NCBI GenBank assembly: GCA_964244725.1
Contig: CAXTJQ010000015.1
Coordinates: 1 to 64,000 of the forward strand
Source: Kumtagia sp964244725
Lineage (GTDB): Bacteria > Pseudomonadota > Alphaproteobacteria > Rhizobiales > Rhizobiaceae
Direction: 5' to 3'
DNA: 64,000 nt
The notes beneath the pieces were generated by a model, which was given only the letters and a program-made list of their open reading frames with translations, was not told the DNA's origin and searched no databases. Position numbers and translations under genes: made by a program. Positions 35,146-42,516 of the stretch are shown in pieces. How positions within the stretch are numbered: position 1 is the first letter of the stretch; every line of letters starts with the position of its first letter.

Positions 35146-35154
35146 CAAGGCCAT
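30823..35154 (-). CDS. Giant secreted-type protein of twelve PPC-like tandem repeats
   Basis: A 1443-residue protein made entirely of twelve repeats of about 119 residues. Each begins DDY/F-R-D-S/T and contains GxLxxGGSxxGxIExxGDxDxFAVSLxAG, then YTFDL, an L-rich strand, a D/N-rich loop, YTATxSGTYYLDA and a final beta strand. This fits the bacterial pre-peptidase C-terminal (PPC) beta-sandwich, which binds calcium and polysaccharide or stabilises secreted proteins. No catalytic domain, signal peptide or classic RTX nonapeptide is present. Acidic composition and absence of Cys suggest secretion or surface display, probably by type I secretion, whose C-terminal signal may be the final NEIA-ending strand. 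The ATG at 35154 leads directly into repeat 1; a longer start would add 97 unlike residues. The role could be adhesin or biofilm matrix. Confidence 0.82.
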   Translation of the reverse strand: MALDDYRNTFGDNSLPFGALNPGGSNTGLIDPAGDIDLFAVTLVVGTTYTFDLIGQAGGTLDDVSLGLRDSGGGYITGTSGFDSKAAHILYTATISGTFYLEAGGIFSETGGYTVSASAGIVDDYHDSYDSTLEAAGAIAPGGGKTGLIETPGDIDVFQIALVAGTTYSFDLAGQAGSALQDTSLTLRNDAGNYLSSTSGFNPAPAHILYTATVSGAFYLGAEGIFQETGAYTLTASSGFIDDYRDTYDNTVEALGAIAPGGSKTGLIETPGDVDVFAVSLVAGTTYNIDMAGKAGGGIADTSLTVRDAAGQYLTSDSGFGADPAHILYTPTASATYYLSVEGIFSETGGYTLSVGGSFVDDYRDTYGDTSEALGAVSPGGSATGTIETADDTDIFAVSLIAGRTYTFEMLGQAGGTLADVSLSIANDKGLYGNSASGFDGKAASFAYTAAATGTFYLAADSAFSETGAYKVSVSSGYVDDYRDSYNDPSEPLGTLALGGSKTGNIEIGGDRDVFAITLAAGQTYDFDLKGQAGGGGTLADPYLTLSNATGGQVASGASLGGAADDRITYTATTSGTYYLAAAGNTLAGDGSYTLSAAAGTATDDYRDSIGDTTAPLGALTVNGSKTGFIETVGDSDVFAISLTAGQTYTFDLAGSGGSALADPQLKLLNAGGALLSSNNDFNGPNARIVYTATANGAYYLDAESANGGVGTYLVSARTDFDDYRDSTGDTTAPLGSLSTSGSLSGSIETAGDKDFFAVTLTAGQSYTFDLTKTASGGLADSELRLYKSGALLVTNNDFNGPNSRIVYTADATATYYLDAHSATAAGVGGYVISSKVNADDFRDSITDTTAPLGTLAVNGSLFGSIEKAGDTDFFAVSLVAGKSYTFDLASNSAGGVSLANTDLRLFNGAGSKLVNNNDFNGTNSRIVYTAASTGTYYLDAHSISTTGTGNYQISAKLNFDDFRDSIADATAPAGTLAVNGSALGSIETAGDTDFFAVSLMAGQSYTFDLVGINSGGAALANTDLRLFSGAGSKLVNNNDFNGTNSRIVYTAASTGAYYLDAHGITTTGTGNYQISAKLNFDDARDTITDATAPFGAIAVNGSKLGSVETAGDKDIFAISLTAGQSYTFDLSGNASGGAALANTDLRLLNASGAILFSNNDFNGVNSRIVYTAASTGTFYLDAHGIMTTGTGNYLLSAKLNFDDARDAITDATAALTTLIAGVGRTGSIETGGDHDIFAISLTSGQTYTFDLVGIKSGGAALVNAELTLMTSGGSVLFTNDDFNAFNARIVYTATSTGTFYLDAHSHVATGSGNFLLTATPGFDDFRDTITDKSAAAGSLAVGASLNGAIETAGDSDVFAISLQAGHHYQIDLDGGAAAGQLKNGDLELLNSGGAQLAYNDDVDAGLDARIVFDAAYTGVHYINASGVGMNQGFYALSLNEIA

Positions 35155-35390
35155 CCCCCAGTGCGCACTTGTTTTTACTCGGTCCCAAGAAATCGCGGCC
35201 CCATCGCGACTTCGCGTCATTGTCCTATGCTTGCATTGTGGCAACAAATCAAGCGCCGAACGAAATGCCAAAGTCTTCGCGAAGATAAATCGAGACTCCG
35301 CGCCGCGCGGCCGCCCCCGCGACCATGCGGCGCAAGCTTGCGTCCACGACGAAAAATATGGTGCGTCGCAGCAACGAATTGCGCTTGCAT

Positions 35391-35430
35391 TGTTTAGTAA
35401 TTTTGGCATCACTAAACAAATTACTAAACA
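35391..35430. promoter_or_regulatory. 13-bp perfect inverted repeat plus third half-site, operator of the ABC-Dha operon
   Basis: TGTTTAGTAATTT (35391-35403) and AAATTACTAAACA (35418-35430) form a perfect inverted repeat with a 14-base spacer, which itself holds a third half-site ACTAAACA (35411-35418). So TGTTTAGT/ACTAAACA occurs three times in 40 bases. It lies 96 bases before the substrate-binding-protein start, within the 371-base gap 35155-35525 that holds no credible gene. The pattern looks like a repressor or activator site, but no obvious regulator gene adjoins it. Its AT-richness contrasts with the 64-percent-like G+C around it. Confidence 0.7.
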
Positions 35431-35525
35431 TCGACCGGTTGCCATCGGTTGGGTTTAGGCCCCGGAGGAGCGGGGTTGGATGCTTTTTGGGGCCGTCATC
35501 CAGACGTCCCGCTTGGGAGGGAACC

Positions 35526-36857
35526 ATGAGATCGATTACCGGATTGGCGCTCGGACTGGGTTCGGCGCTGCTTGCCTCGACCGCCATGTCGACCACGGCG
35601 CAGGCCGAGGACCTGACGCTGTGCTGGGCGGCCTGGGACCCGGCCAATGCGCTGGTCGAGCTCAGCAAGGATTTCACCAAGGAGTCCGGCCTGACGATGA
35701 AGTTCGAGTTCGTGCCGTGGACGAACTATGCCGACCGCTTCCTCAACGAGCTGAATTCCAAGGGCAAGCTGTGCGACCTGATCATCGGCGACAGCCAATG
35801 GATCGGCGGCTCGGCCGAGAACGGCCACTATATCAAACTGAACGACTTCTTCGACAAGGAAGGCATCAAGATGACCGACTTCGTCGATGCGACGGTCGTC
35901 GGTTATTCGGAGTGGCCAAAGAACACCCCGAATTACTGGTCGCTGCCGGCCTTTGGCGACGTGGTCGGCTGGACCTATCGCAAGGACTGGTTCGCCAAGC
36001 CCGAACTGCAGAAGGAATTCAAGGAGAAATACGGGCGCGACCTGGCGCCGCCGGCAACCTTCGACGAATTGAAGCAGATCGCCGAGTTCTTCCAGAAACG
36101 CGAGATCGACGGCAAGACGGTCTACGGCGCCTCGATCTACACCGAGCGCGGCTCCGAGGGCGTCACCATGGGCGTCATGGACGTGCTCTACTCGTACGGC
36201 TTCAAGTACGAGAATCCCGACAAGCCCTACGACATGGAAGGCTTCGTCAACTCCGCCGATGCCGTGAAGGGGCTCGAGTTCTACAAGGCGCTCTACGATT
36301 GCTGCACGCCTCCGGGCTCCTCCAACAGCTATATGGGCGAGGGCGTCGACGCCTTCAAATCCGGCCAGGTGGCGATGCACATGAACTTCGCCTTCACCTG
36401 GCCTGGCCTCAGCAAGGACGAGGCGGTCGGCGGCGACAAGGTCGGCTTCTTCGTCAATCCGAAAGGGCCGGGCGGCGCGCAGTTCGCCCAGCTTGGCGGG
36501 CAGGGCATCTCGGTGGTCTCCTATTCGGAACATCAGGACGCCGCGCTGAAATACATCAAGTGGTTCGCCAACAAGGACGTGCAGGCGAAGTGGTGGTCGC
36601 TGGGCGGGTTCTCGTGCCTCAAGGCAGTCGTCGAGGATCCCAAGTTCCCCGCCAGCCAGCCCTATGCGCAGACCTTTCTCGATTCGATGGCGATCGTGAA
36701 GGATTTCTGGGCCGAGCCGAGCTACGCCTCGCTGCTGCAAGCCTCGCAGAAGCGCTTCCATGATTATGTCGTGGCCGGCAACGGCGCCGCCAAGGACGCG
36801 CTCGACGGACTGGTCAAGGACTGGACCGAGGTTTTCGGCGACGACGGGAAGATTTGA
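35526..36857 (+). CDS. CUT1-type ABC transporter, substrate-binding protein
   Basis: A 443-residue extracellular solute-binding protein family 1 member with a signal peptide (MRSITGLALGLGSALLAST, cleaved near AQA-ED). The early strand EDLTLCWAAWDPANALVELSKDF and FEFVPWTNYADRF are usual for CUT1 binding proteins, and the protein ends VFGDDGKI. GGGAGGGAACC precedes the ATG. It heads an operon for a glycerol- or triose-type importer with dha kinase genes. Similar operon organisation (binding protein, two permeases, small protein, two ATPases) is known for the rhizobial glycerol transporter. Dihydroxyacetone, erythrulose or a C4 polyol are candidate ligands. Confidence 0.88.
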   Translation: MRSITGLALGLGSALLASTAMSTTAQAEDLTLCWAAWDPANALVELSKDFTKESGLTMKFEFVPWTNYADRFLNELNSKGKLCDLIIGDSQWIGGSAENGHYIKLNDFFDKEGIKMTDFVDATVVGYSEWPKNTPNYWSLPAFGDVVGWTYRKDWFAKPELQKEFKEKYGRDLAPPATFDELKQIAEFFQKREIDGKTVYGASIYTERGSEGVTMGVMDVLYSYGFKYENPDKPYDMEGFVNSADAVKGLEFYKALYDCCTPPGSSNSYMGEGVDAFKSGQVAMHMNFAFTWPGLSKDEAVGGDKVGFFVNPKGPGGAQFAQLGGQGISVVSYSEHQDAALKYIKWFANKDVQAKWWSLGGFSCLKAVVEDPKFPASQPYAQTFLDSMAIVKDFWAEPSYASLLQASQKRFHDYVVAGNGAAKDALDGLVKDWTEVFGDDGKI

Positions 36858-36868
36858 CCTCTTTCGTC

Positions 36869-36905
36869 ACGACGGCTCGCGCCTTGCGCGGGCCGTCGTT
36901 CTTTT
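36869..36905 (+). terminator. Strong terminator-like hairpin between binding-protein and permease genes
   Basis: ACGACGGC-T-CGCG (36869-36881) pairs with CGCG-G-GCCGTCGT (36887-36899), giving 13 pairs with one U-G wobble and a CCTTG loop, followed by TCTTTT. It should work as a partial terminator or 3' protector, so that binding protein is made in excess over permease. Confidence 0.75.
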
Positions 36906-36925
36906 GCCTGACATTGCGCCCGGAC

Positions 36926-37897
36926 ATGCCTGTGATCGACAATACATCCATCCTCGACCGGGCGGCCGAAGCTGCGGCGCGCGTCACGCCCGAGCCGGTC
37001 TCGCGGCGCGTGCGCGGACTGTCGGACAGGGTGGTGGCCTGGCTGTTCATCGGCCCGACGATGCTGCTGCTGCTTGCGATCAACATTTTCCCGCTGATCT
37101 GGGCGGTCTATCTGAGCTTCACCAACTACCGCGCCAACCGACCCAACGAAATCGTCAAGAATGTCGGGATCGCCAACTATCAGCGCATCCTTGGCGACCA
37201 GGACATCTGGATCGCCATGCAGGCGACGGCCCATTTCGTGTTCTGGACGATCCTGCTGCAGATGACGATCGGCTTCACGCTGGCCTATCTGATTGACCGG
37301 AAATTTCGCGGTCACGCCTTCTGGACGACGATTATCCTGGTGCCGATGATGCTTTCGCCCGCCGTGGTCGGCAATTTCTGGCGCTTCCTCTACCAGCCGC
37401 AGATCGGGCTGTTCACCTACATCGTGTCGTTCTTCACAGGCATCCCGCCGACCGACATCGACATGCTATCCTCCGTCGATCTCGCGCCGTGGTCGATCAT
37501 CATCGTCGATACCTGGATGTGGACGCCCTACGTGATGCTGATCTGCCTCGCCGGGCTGCGTTCCATTCCCGACTACATCTACGAGGCCGCCGAGGTCGAC
37601 CGCGCCTCCAACTGGCGGCAGTTCTGGTCGATCACGCTGCCGATGGCGCTGCCGTTCATCATGCTGGCGGTGCTGTTTCGCGGCATCGAGAACTTCAAGA
37701 TGTTCGACATGGTCAACCTCTTGACCGGCGGCGGGCCGGGCTCCACCACGGAAGTCGCCTCGATCACGCTGAAGCGCCAGGCCTTCGAGAGCTGGCGCAC
37801 AGGCTATTCATCGGCGTTCGCGATCATCCTGTTCGTCGCGGTGTTCGGGCTCGCCAACATCTACGTCAAGGTGCTCAACCGGGTGAAGAGCCGATGA
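36926..37897 (+). CDS. CUT1-type ABC transporter permease 1
   Basis: A 323-residue MalF-type permease with about six membrane helices from WLFIGPTMLLLLAINIFPLI onward. The EAA coupling loop reads YEAAEVDRASNWRQFWSITLP. The ATG at 36926 is chosen because the upstream in-frame codons lie inside the preceding hairpin. Overlaps permease 2 by 4 bases. Confidence 0.9.
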   Translation: MPVIDNTSILDRAAEAAARVTPEPVSRRVRGLSDRVVAWLFIGPTMLLLLAINIFPLIWAVYLSFTNYRANRPNEIVKNVGIANYQRILGDQDIWIAMQATAHFVFWTILLQMTIGFTLAYLIDRKFRGHAFWTTIILVPMMLSPAVVGNFWRFLYQPQIGLFTYIVSFFTGIPPTDIDMLSSVDLAPWSIIIVDTWMWTPYVMLICLAGLRSIPDYIYEAAEVDRASNWRQFWSITLPMALPFIMLAVLFRGIENFKMFDMVNLLTGGGPGSTTEVASITLKRQAFESWRTGYSSAFAIILFVAVFGLANIYVKVLNRVKSR

Positions 37898-38841
37898 GCG
37901 CCGCGGCTCATTCCGTCATCGAGCCGAGCCGGACGTCGAAGCGCGTCGCCGGCGGCATCGTCATCCTCTACGCGGTCCTTTCGATGATCCCGCTGTTCTG
38001 GATCATCGCCACCAGCTTCAAGACGCCGCCCGATTCGATCGCCTATCCGCCAAAGGTGCTCTTCACGCCGAGCGTCGAAGGCTACTGCAACCTGTTCACC
38101 ACGCGCACTCGCCAGACGGCCGAATACATCAATTCCCTGCCGCCGGCGGAAAACTTCTGCGACGAGACCACGCGCAAGCGCAACATGGTGATCGCGGGCC
38201 AATCGAACTTCCTGCCGCGCTTTTTGAACTCATTGGTCATCGCCTTCGGCTCGACGTTCTGCGCGGTGTTCCTCGGCACGCTGGCGGCCTACGGTTTCTC
38301 GCGCTTCAACGTGCCGCTTTCGGACGACCTGCTGTTCTTCATCCTGTCGACGCGCATGATGCCGCCGATCGCGGTGGCGATTCCGATCTACCTGATGTAC
38401 CGCGAACTGGGACTGTCGGACACCGCTCTCGGCATGATCCTGCTCTACACGGCCGTCAACGTCTCGCTCGCGGTCTGGCTGCTGAAAGGCTTCATCGACG
38501 AGATCCCGCGCGAATATGAGGAAGCGGCGATGATCGACGGCTATTCGCGGCTGCAATCCTTCTGGAAGGTCGTGCTGCCGCAGGCCACCACCGGCATCGC
38601 CGCCACCGCCATCTTCTGCCTGATTTTCGCCTGGAACGAGTATGCCTTCGCCGCGCTGCTCACCTCCGGCACGGCGCAGACCGCGCCGCCCTTCATCCCG
38701 ACCATCATCGGCGAGGGCGGGCAGGACTGGCCGGCGGTCGCCGCCGGCACGACGGTATTCCTGGTGCCGATCCTGGTGTTCACGATCCTGCTTCGCAAGC
38801 ATCTCCTGCGCGGGATTACATTCGGGGCGGTGCGGAAATGA
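37894..38841 (+). CDS. CUT1-type ABC transporter permease 2
   Basis: A 315-residue MalG-type permease with about six helices and the EAA loop YEEAAMIDGYSRLQSFWKVVLPQ. A long periplasmic loop after the first helix (about residues 45-100) contains two Cys. The last residues LRKHLLRGITFGAVRK are typical of the family. It overlaps the small downstream gene by 4 bases. Confidence 0.9.
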   Translation: MSAAAHSVIEPSRTSKRVAGGIVILYAVLSMIPLFWIIATSFKTPPDSIAYPPKVLFTPSVEGYCNLFTTRTRQTAEYINSLPPAENFCDETTRKRNMVIAGQSNFLPRFLNSLVIAFGSTFCAVFLGTLAAYGFSRFNVPLSDDLLFFILSTRMMPPIAVAIPIYLMYRELGLSDTALGMILLYTAVNVSLAVWLLKGFIDEIPREYEEAAMIDGYSRLQSFWKVVLPQATTGIAATAIFCLIFAWNEYAFAALLTSGTAQTAPPFIPTIIGEGGQDWPAVAAGTTVFLVPILVFTILLRKHLLRGITFGAVRK

Positions 38842-39041
38842 GTGGCCGGTCGATTGCAAAACGCACCCGCTGGCCGAAATACCTCCGCCGCGGCATCCTC
38901 GAAAACATCGCCACGGGCCTGATCGCGCTTGGCTTCGTGATGCTGTTCCAGCCGTTCGCGCTTGAACTGTACTCCTACTCCTTCGTCACCATGCTGTTCG
39001 GCACGGTGATGTTTATCGTCGTCTCCAAGTTTCCGCAGTAG
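38838..39041 (+). CDS. Small two-helix membrane protein of the ABC operon
   Basis: A 67-residue protein: a basic N-terminus (KRTRWPKYLRRG) and two hydrophobic helices (about 24-42 and 48-63). It begins in the ATGA overlap with the permease and ends one base before the ATPase, so it is certainly translated with the transporter. The rhizobial glycerol ABC operon also has a small membrane protein at this position (GlpU), but I cannot show homology. It may assist transporter assembly. Confidence 0.75.
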   Translation: MSGRSIAKRTRWPKYLRRGILENIATGLIALGFVMLFQPFALELYSYSFVTMLFGTVMFIVVSKFPQ

Positions 39042-39042
39042 C

Positions 39043-40140
39043 ATGGCAGAAATCCGCGTCGAAAACCTTCGCAAGGAGTTCGGATCGTTCGTCGCGGTCC
39101 AGAACTCGAATTTCACCGTCGGCGACGGCGAGTTCTTCGTCATGCTCGGGCCGTCGGGCTGCGGCAAGACGACGACGCTGCGCATGATCGCCGGGCTCGA
39201 ACTGCCATCCAGCGGCCGCATCCTGCTCGGCGGCGAGGACGTGTCGCAACTGCGCGCGCGGGAACGCGACATCGCCTTCGTCTTCCAGCTCTTCGCGCTC
39301 TATCCGCACATGAACGTGCGCAAGAACATCGGCTTCCCGCTTTTGGCGCAGGGCATGCGGCGCAACGACATCCGGCAACGCGTCGAGGAAACCGCGAAGC
39401 TGCTGCGTATCGATCATTTGCTCAACAAGCCGGTGTCGGGACTTGCAGGCGGCGACCGTCAGCGCGTCGCGCTCGGCCGCGCCATCGTGCGACGGCCCAA
39501 ATGCTTCCTGATGGACGAGCCGCTCGGCACGCTCGACACCGAGTTCCGCGATTTGATGGTCCATGAACTGCGCGAACTGCACAACCGCATCCACGCCACC
39601 ACCGTCTACGTCACGCACGACCAGATGGAGGCGATGTCGATGGCCGACAAGATCGCCGTGATGAGCAATGGCCTGATCGAGCAGTTCGGCAGCCCGCAGG
39701 AAATCTACGACCGGCCTGCCTCGATGTTCGTCGCCGACTTCATCGGCTCGCCGCCGATGAATTTTCTGTCGTTTCAGGGCGGACTGGCCAAGGGTGACAG
39801 GCAAATCGTCGTTCAAGGCGCGAGCGTCGGCGTGCCAGAAGTGCGCGAGGAGTATGCGCCGGCGGCGATGGCCCTCGGCATCCGGCCAGAGCACATCCGT
39901 TTCGACGAGAATTCGAAATTGCGCGGCTCGGTCTATGGTACGGAATATCTCGGCACGACGCAGATCGTCGCGGTCGAGACCGCCGACGGCATCATCAAGG
40001 CGCGCGTACCCGCCGACGTCCGCCTGAGCATGGGCGAGCCGGTCGGCCTTGCGCTCACCGGCGCGCGGCTATCGATCTTCGACAAGGCGTCGGGTCGCGC
40101 CGTGCGCACCGCAATCCACGAGGGTGGCGCGCATGGCTGA
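39043..40140 (+). CDS. CUT1-type ABC ATPase 1, with degenerate signature motif LAGGD
   Basis: A 365-residue MalK/UgpC-type ATPase with Walker A GPSGCGKTT, Q-loop FQLFALYPHM, Walker B LMDEPLGTLD, switch His VTHDQMEAM and a C-terminal TOBE/regulatory region. Its ABC signature reads LAGGDRQR rather than LSGGQ/E-QR: the Ser that contacts ATP is Ala, and the following Gln or Glu is Asp. The next gene encodes a second ATPase with a normal signature, so the pair may work as an asymmetric heterodimer. The genes overlap by 8 bases. Confidence 0.9.
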   Translation: MAEIRVENLRKEFGSFVAVQNSNFTVGDGEFFVMLGPSGCGKTTTLRMIAGLELPSSGRILLGGEDVSQLRARERDIAFVFQLFALYPHMNVRKNIGFPLLAQGMRRNDIRQRVEETAKLLRIDHLLNKPVSGLAGGDRQRVALGRAIVRRPKCFLMDEPLGTLDTEFRDLMVHELRELHNRIHATTVYVTHDQMEAMSMADKIAVMSNGLIEQFGSPQEIYDRPASMFVADFIGSPPMNFLSFQGGLAKGDRQIVVQGASVGVPEVREEYAPAAMALGIRPEHIRFDENSKLRGSVYGTEYLGTTQIVAVETADGIIKARVPADVRLSMGEPVGLALTGARLSIFDKASGRAVRTAIHEGGAHG

Positions 40141-41149
40141 CGTGATCCTCAGCGGCGTCAGCAAGGCGTTCGGCGACCATCAGGCGCTGGACGGGCTCGA
40201 TTTGCGCATCGCGAATGGCGAGTTCATCGTGCTGCTCGGGCCGACCGGCGCGGGCAAGACGACGACGCTCAGGCTCGTTGCCGGGCTGGAAAAGCCGGAC
40301 GGCGGCACGATCCGCATCGGCAATCACGACGCGACCGCGCTCGCCCCGGCGGAACGCGACGTGGCATTCGTTTTCCAGCAATATTCGCTCTACCCGCATC
40401 TCAGCGTTTACGAGAACCTCGCCTTTCCGCTCCGCTCGCCGGCGCGAAGGTTGCCGGAAGACCAGATCCGCCGCCGGGTCCAGGAAGTGGCGAAGATGGT
40501 GCGGATCGCCCACAAGCTGGAGAACAAGTCGACGCGGCTTTCGGGCGGCGAAATGCAGCGCGTGGCGATCGGCCGGGCGCTGGTGCGCAAGCCGGCGATC
40601 TATCTCATGGACGAGCCGCTGTCCTCGCTCGACGCCAAGCTGCGCGCGGAACTGCGGCTCGAACTGAAGCGCATCCAGGCCGAGCTCGGCTCGACCGTGC
40701 TTTACGTCACGCACGACCAGATCGAGGCGATGACCATGGCCGACCGGATCGGGATCCTGGCTGACGGCGTGCTGGTGCAGATCGGCTCGCCCCGAACGAT
40801 CTACACCGAGCCGGCCAATCTGCACGTCGCCGCACGGCTCGGCCAGCCGGCGATCAACCTGATCCCGGCCGGGCTGCTGCCGGATGCGGCCGCGCCTGCC
40901 GGGACGAAGACGATCGGCGCGCGCACGGAGCATCTGACGATCGAGAAATCGGCAAACGGGCATGCGGACGGCGTCATCGACTGGGTCGAGCATCTCGGCG
41001 ACCAGAACCACCTGCATCTGACCGTCAAGGATCGCAAGCTGATCACGCTGACCGATCCGGACACGCCGTTCCGCAAGGGCGACGCGGTCACCGTTCGCTA
41101 TCGCGCGCCGCTGTTCTTCGATGCTTCCGGCAACAGGATCGGGGGGTGA
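40133..41149 (+). CDS. CUT1-type ABC ATPase 2
   Basis: A 338-residue ATPase with all canonical motifs: GPTGAGKTT, FQQYSLYPHL, LSGGEMQR, YLMDEPLSSLD and VTHDQIEAM, followed by a TOBE-like domain. It overlaps ATPase 1 by 8 bases. The two ATPases are only moderately similar in their C-terminal domains. Confidence 0.92.
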   Translation: MADVILSGVSKAFGDHQALDGLDLRIANGEFIVLLGPTGAGKTTTLRLVAGLEKPDGGTIRIGNHDATALAPAERDVAFVFQQYSLYPHLSVYENLAFPLRSPARRLPEDQIRRRVQEVAKMVRIAHKLENKSTRLSGGEMQRVAIGRALVRKPAIYLMDEPLSSLDAKLRAELRLELKRIQAELGSTVLYVTHDQIEAMTMADRIGILADGVLVQIGSPRTIYTEPANLHVAARLGQPAINLIPAGLLPDAAAPAGTKTIGARTEHLTIEKSANGHADGVIDWVEHLGDQNHLHLTVKDRKLITLTDPDTPFRKGDAVTVRYRAPLFFDASGNRIGG

Positions 41150-41202
41150 GGCGCGTGGAAACTACCCCTCATCCGATTTTGCCTCAAGACGAACGGTTTG
41201 AG

Positions 41203-41814
41203 ATGACAAGTTTAACTTCTCTTCACCTCGCCATCCTCATCGCCGTCTGCGCGGACACGATCGTCTCGCATGCCGACGAACTCACCGCGCTCGACCAGGC
41301 GATCGGCGACGGCGACCACGGGTTGAACATGAAGCGCGGGGCGGAGGCGGTGCGGGCGGATGCCGCGGCCATTAGCGCGATGCCACTGCCCGACGCGCTG
41401 AAGGCGATCGGAACGAAACTCGTGATGACGGTCGGCGGGGCGTCCGGGCCTTTGTTCGGGACCTTTTTCATGGCGTTGGGCAAGGAACTGCCGCCCACGC
41501 CGACCCGCGCCGAACTGAATGCCGCCTTCGCAAAGGCAGTCGAAGCGGTCGCGGCGCGCGGCAAATCGCAGGTGGGGCAAAAGACGATGCTCGACGTAGT
41601 TTTTCCGGTTGCCGAAGCGCTCTCGGCGGGACGTTCGACGGTCGAGATCGCGGACATGGCCGACGCGGCGGCGAAAGCAACGACGCCGATGAAGGCGATC
41701 CGCGGACGCGCGTCTTTCCTCGGCGACCGGTCGATCGGCCACATGGACGCCGGCGCGCGCTCGTCGGCGCTGCTGATCGGCGCAATCGTGGAAGCGCTGG
41801 GGCAAAACGCATGA
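41203..41814 (+). CDS. dhaL: Dihydroxyacetone kinase, ADP-binding subunit DhaL
   Basis: A 203-residue DhaL. The Mg-ADP-coordinating aspartates are in LDQAIGDGDHGLNM (Asp31, Asp36, Asp38), and GGASGPLFGTFF, GQKTMLDVVFPV and RGRASFLGDRSIGHMDAG complete the family pattern. In the PTS-type system it holds ADP permanently as a coenzyme rephosphorylated by DhaM. The ATG at 41203 is preferred to a GTG at 41146 that overlaps the ATPase. Overlaps dhaM by 4 bases. Confidence 0.93.
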   Translation: MTSLTSLHLAILIAVCADTIVSHADELTALDQAIGDGDHGLNMKRGAEAVRADAAAISAMPLPDALKAIGTKLVMTVGGASGPLFGTFFMALGKELPPTPTRAELNAAFAKAVEAVAARGKSQVGQKTMLDVVFPVAEALSAGRSTVEIADMADAAAKATTPMKAIRGRASFLGDRSIGHMDAGARSSALLIGAIVEALGQNA

Positions 41815-42200
41815 GCAATGTCGGAATCGTCATCGTGTCGCATTCGCCGCTGGTGGCGCAGGGCGCGGCCGACATGGTCCGGCAGATGGTCGGCGACGAG
41901 GTGCCGCTCGCCTGGTGCGGCGGCAATTCGGAGGGCGGGCTCGGCACTCAGGTCGGCGCGATCATGAACGCGATCGAGGCGGCTTGGTCCGACGCCGGCG
42001 TGGCGATCCTGGTCGATCTCGGCGGGGCGGAAACCAACAGCGAAATGGCGGTCGAGATGATCGGCGAGCCGCGAGCGGGCAAGATCGTCGTCTGCAACGC
42101 GCCGATCGTCGAGGGCGCGGTGATGGCGGCGACCGAAGCCTCGGGCGGCGCGACGCTGAAGCAGGTCGTCGCGACGGCGCATGAACTGTCACCGGCGTGA
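41811..42200 (+). CDS. dhaM: PTS-dependent dihydroxyacetone kinase phosphotransferase subunit DhaM (EIIA-Man type)
   Basis: A 129-residue single-domain DhaM with the phosphoryl histidine in IVSHS (His11) and GTQVGAIMNAI, ILVDLGGAETNSEMA and VVCNAPIVEGAVMA blocks. Enterobacterial DhaM is a fusion to HPr and EI-like domains; here those functions are separate downstream genes. It transfers phosphate from HPr to the ADP on DhaL. Confidence 0.93.
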   Translation: MSNVGIVIVSHSPLVAQGAADMVRQMVGDEVPLAWCGGNSEGGLGTQVGAIMNAIEAAWSDAGVAILVDLGGAETNSEMAVEMIGEPRAGKIVVCNAPIVEGAVMAATEASGGATLKQVVATAHELSPA

Positions 42201-42216
42201 ATTTTGGGAATAACGA

Positions 42217-42516
42217 ATGTCGAGCAGCGCTGAAACCACCGTTCTGATCACACATGAGGTGGGGCTGCACGCCCGCCCGTCGGTGAAATTCACGAAACTC
42301 GCCAAGACCTACGCGGCGCGCGTGGAAATGGCGCTCGATCCGGCGGGACCATGGTTCGACGCCAAGAGCATCGTCAAGGTCATGGCCGCCAAGGCGCCGA
42401 AGGGCACCACGCTGCATCTGCGCGCGGACGGCGAGGGATCGACCGAGGCGGTCGGGGCGCTTAAGGCGCTGGTCGAGCGGGATTTCGACGAGGATGCGCA
42501 TGCAAAATCGGCATGA
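42217..42516 (+). CDS. HPr phosphocarrier protein
   Basis: A 99-residue HPr. The active site is GLHARPSVKFTKLAK with His18. The regulatory-serine region reads FDAKSIVKVMAAKAPKG, so a Ser is at the usual position. It ends inside the enzyme I gene. Its place between dhaM and enzyme I says it serves the Dha kinase rather than a sugar EII; no EIIB/EIIC is present here. Confidence 0.93.
   Translation: MSSSAETTVLITHEVGLHARPSVKFTKLAKTYAARVEMALDPAGPWFDAKSIVKVMAAKAPKGTTLHLRADGEGSTEAVGALKALVERDFDEDAHAKSA

Noticed and set aside
30823..35154. Regular 357-base periodicity considered as a CRISPR-like or satellite array
   Set aside because: The period is a multiple of three, in one long reading frame, with no unique spacers; it is a protein repeat.
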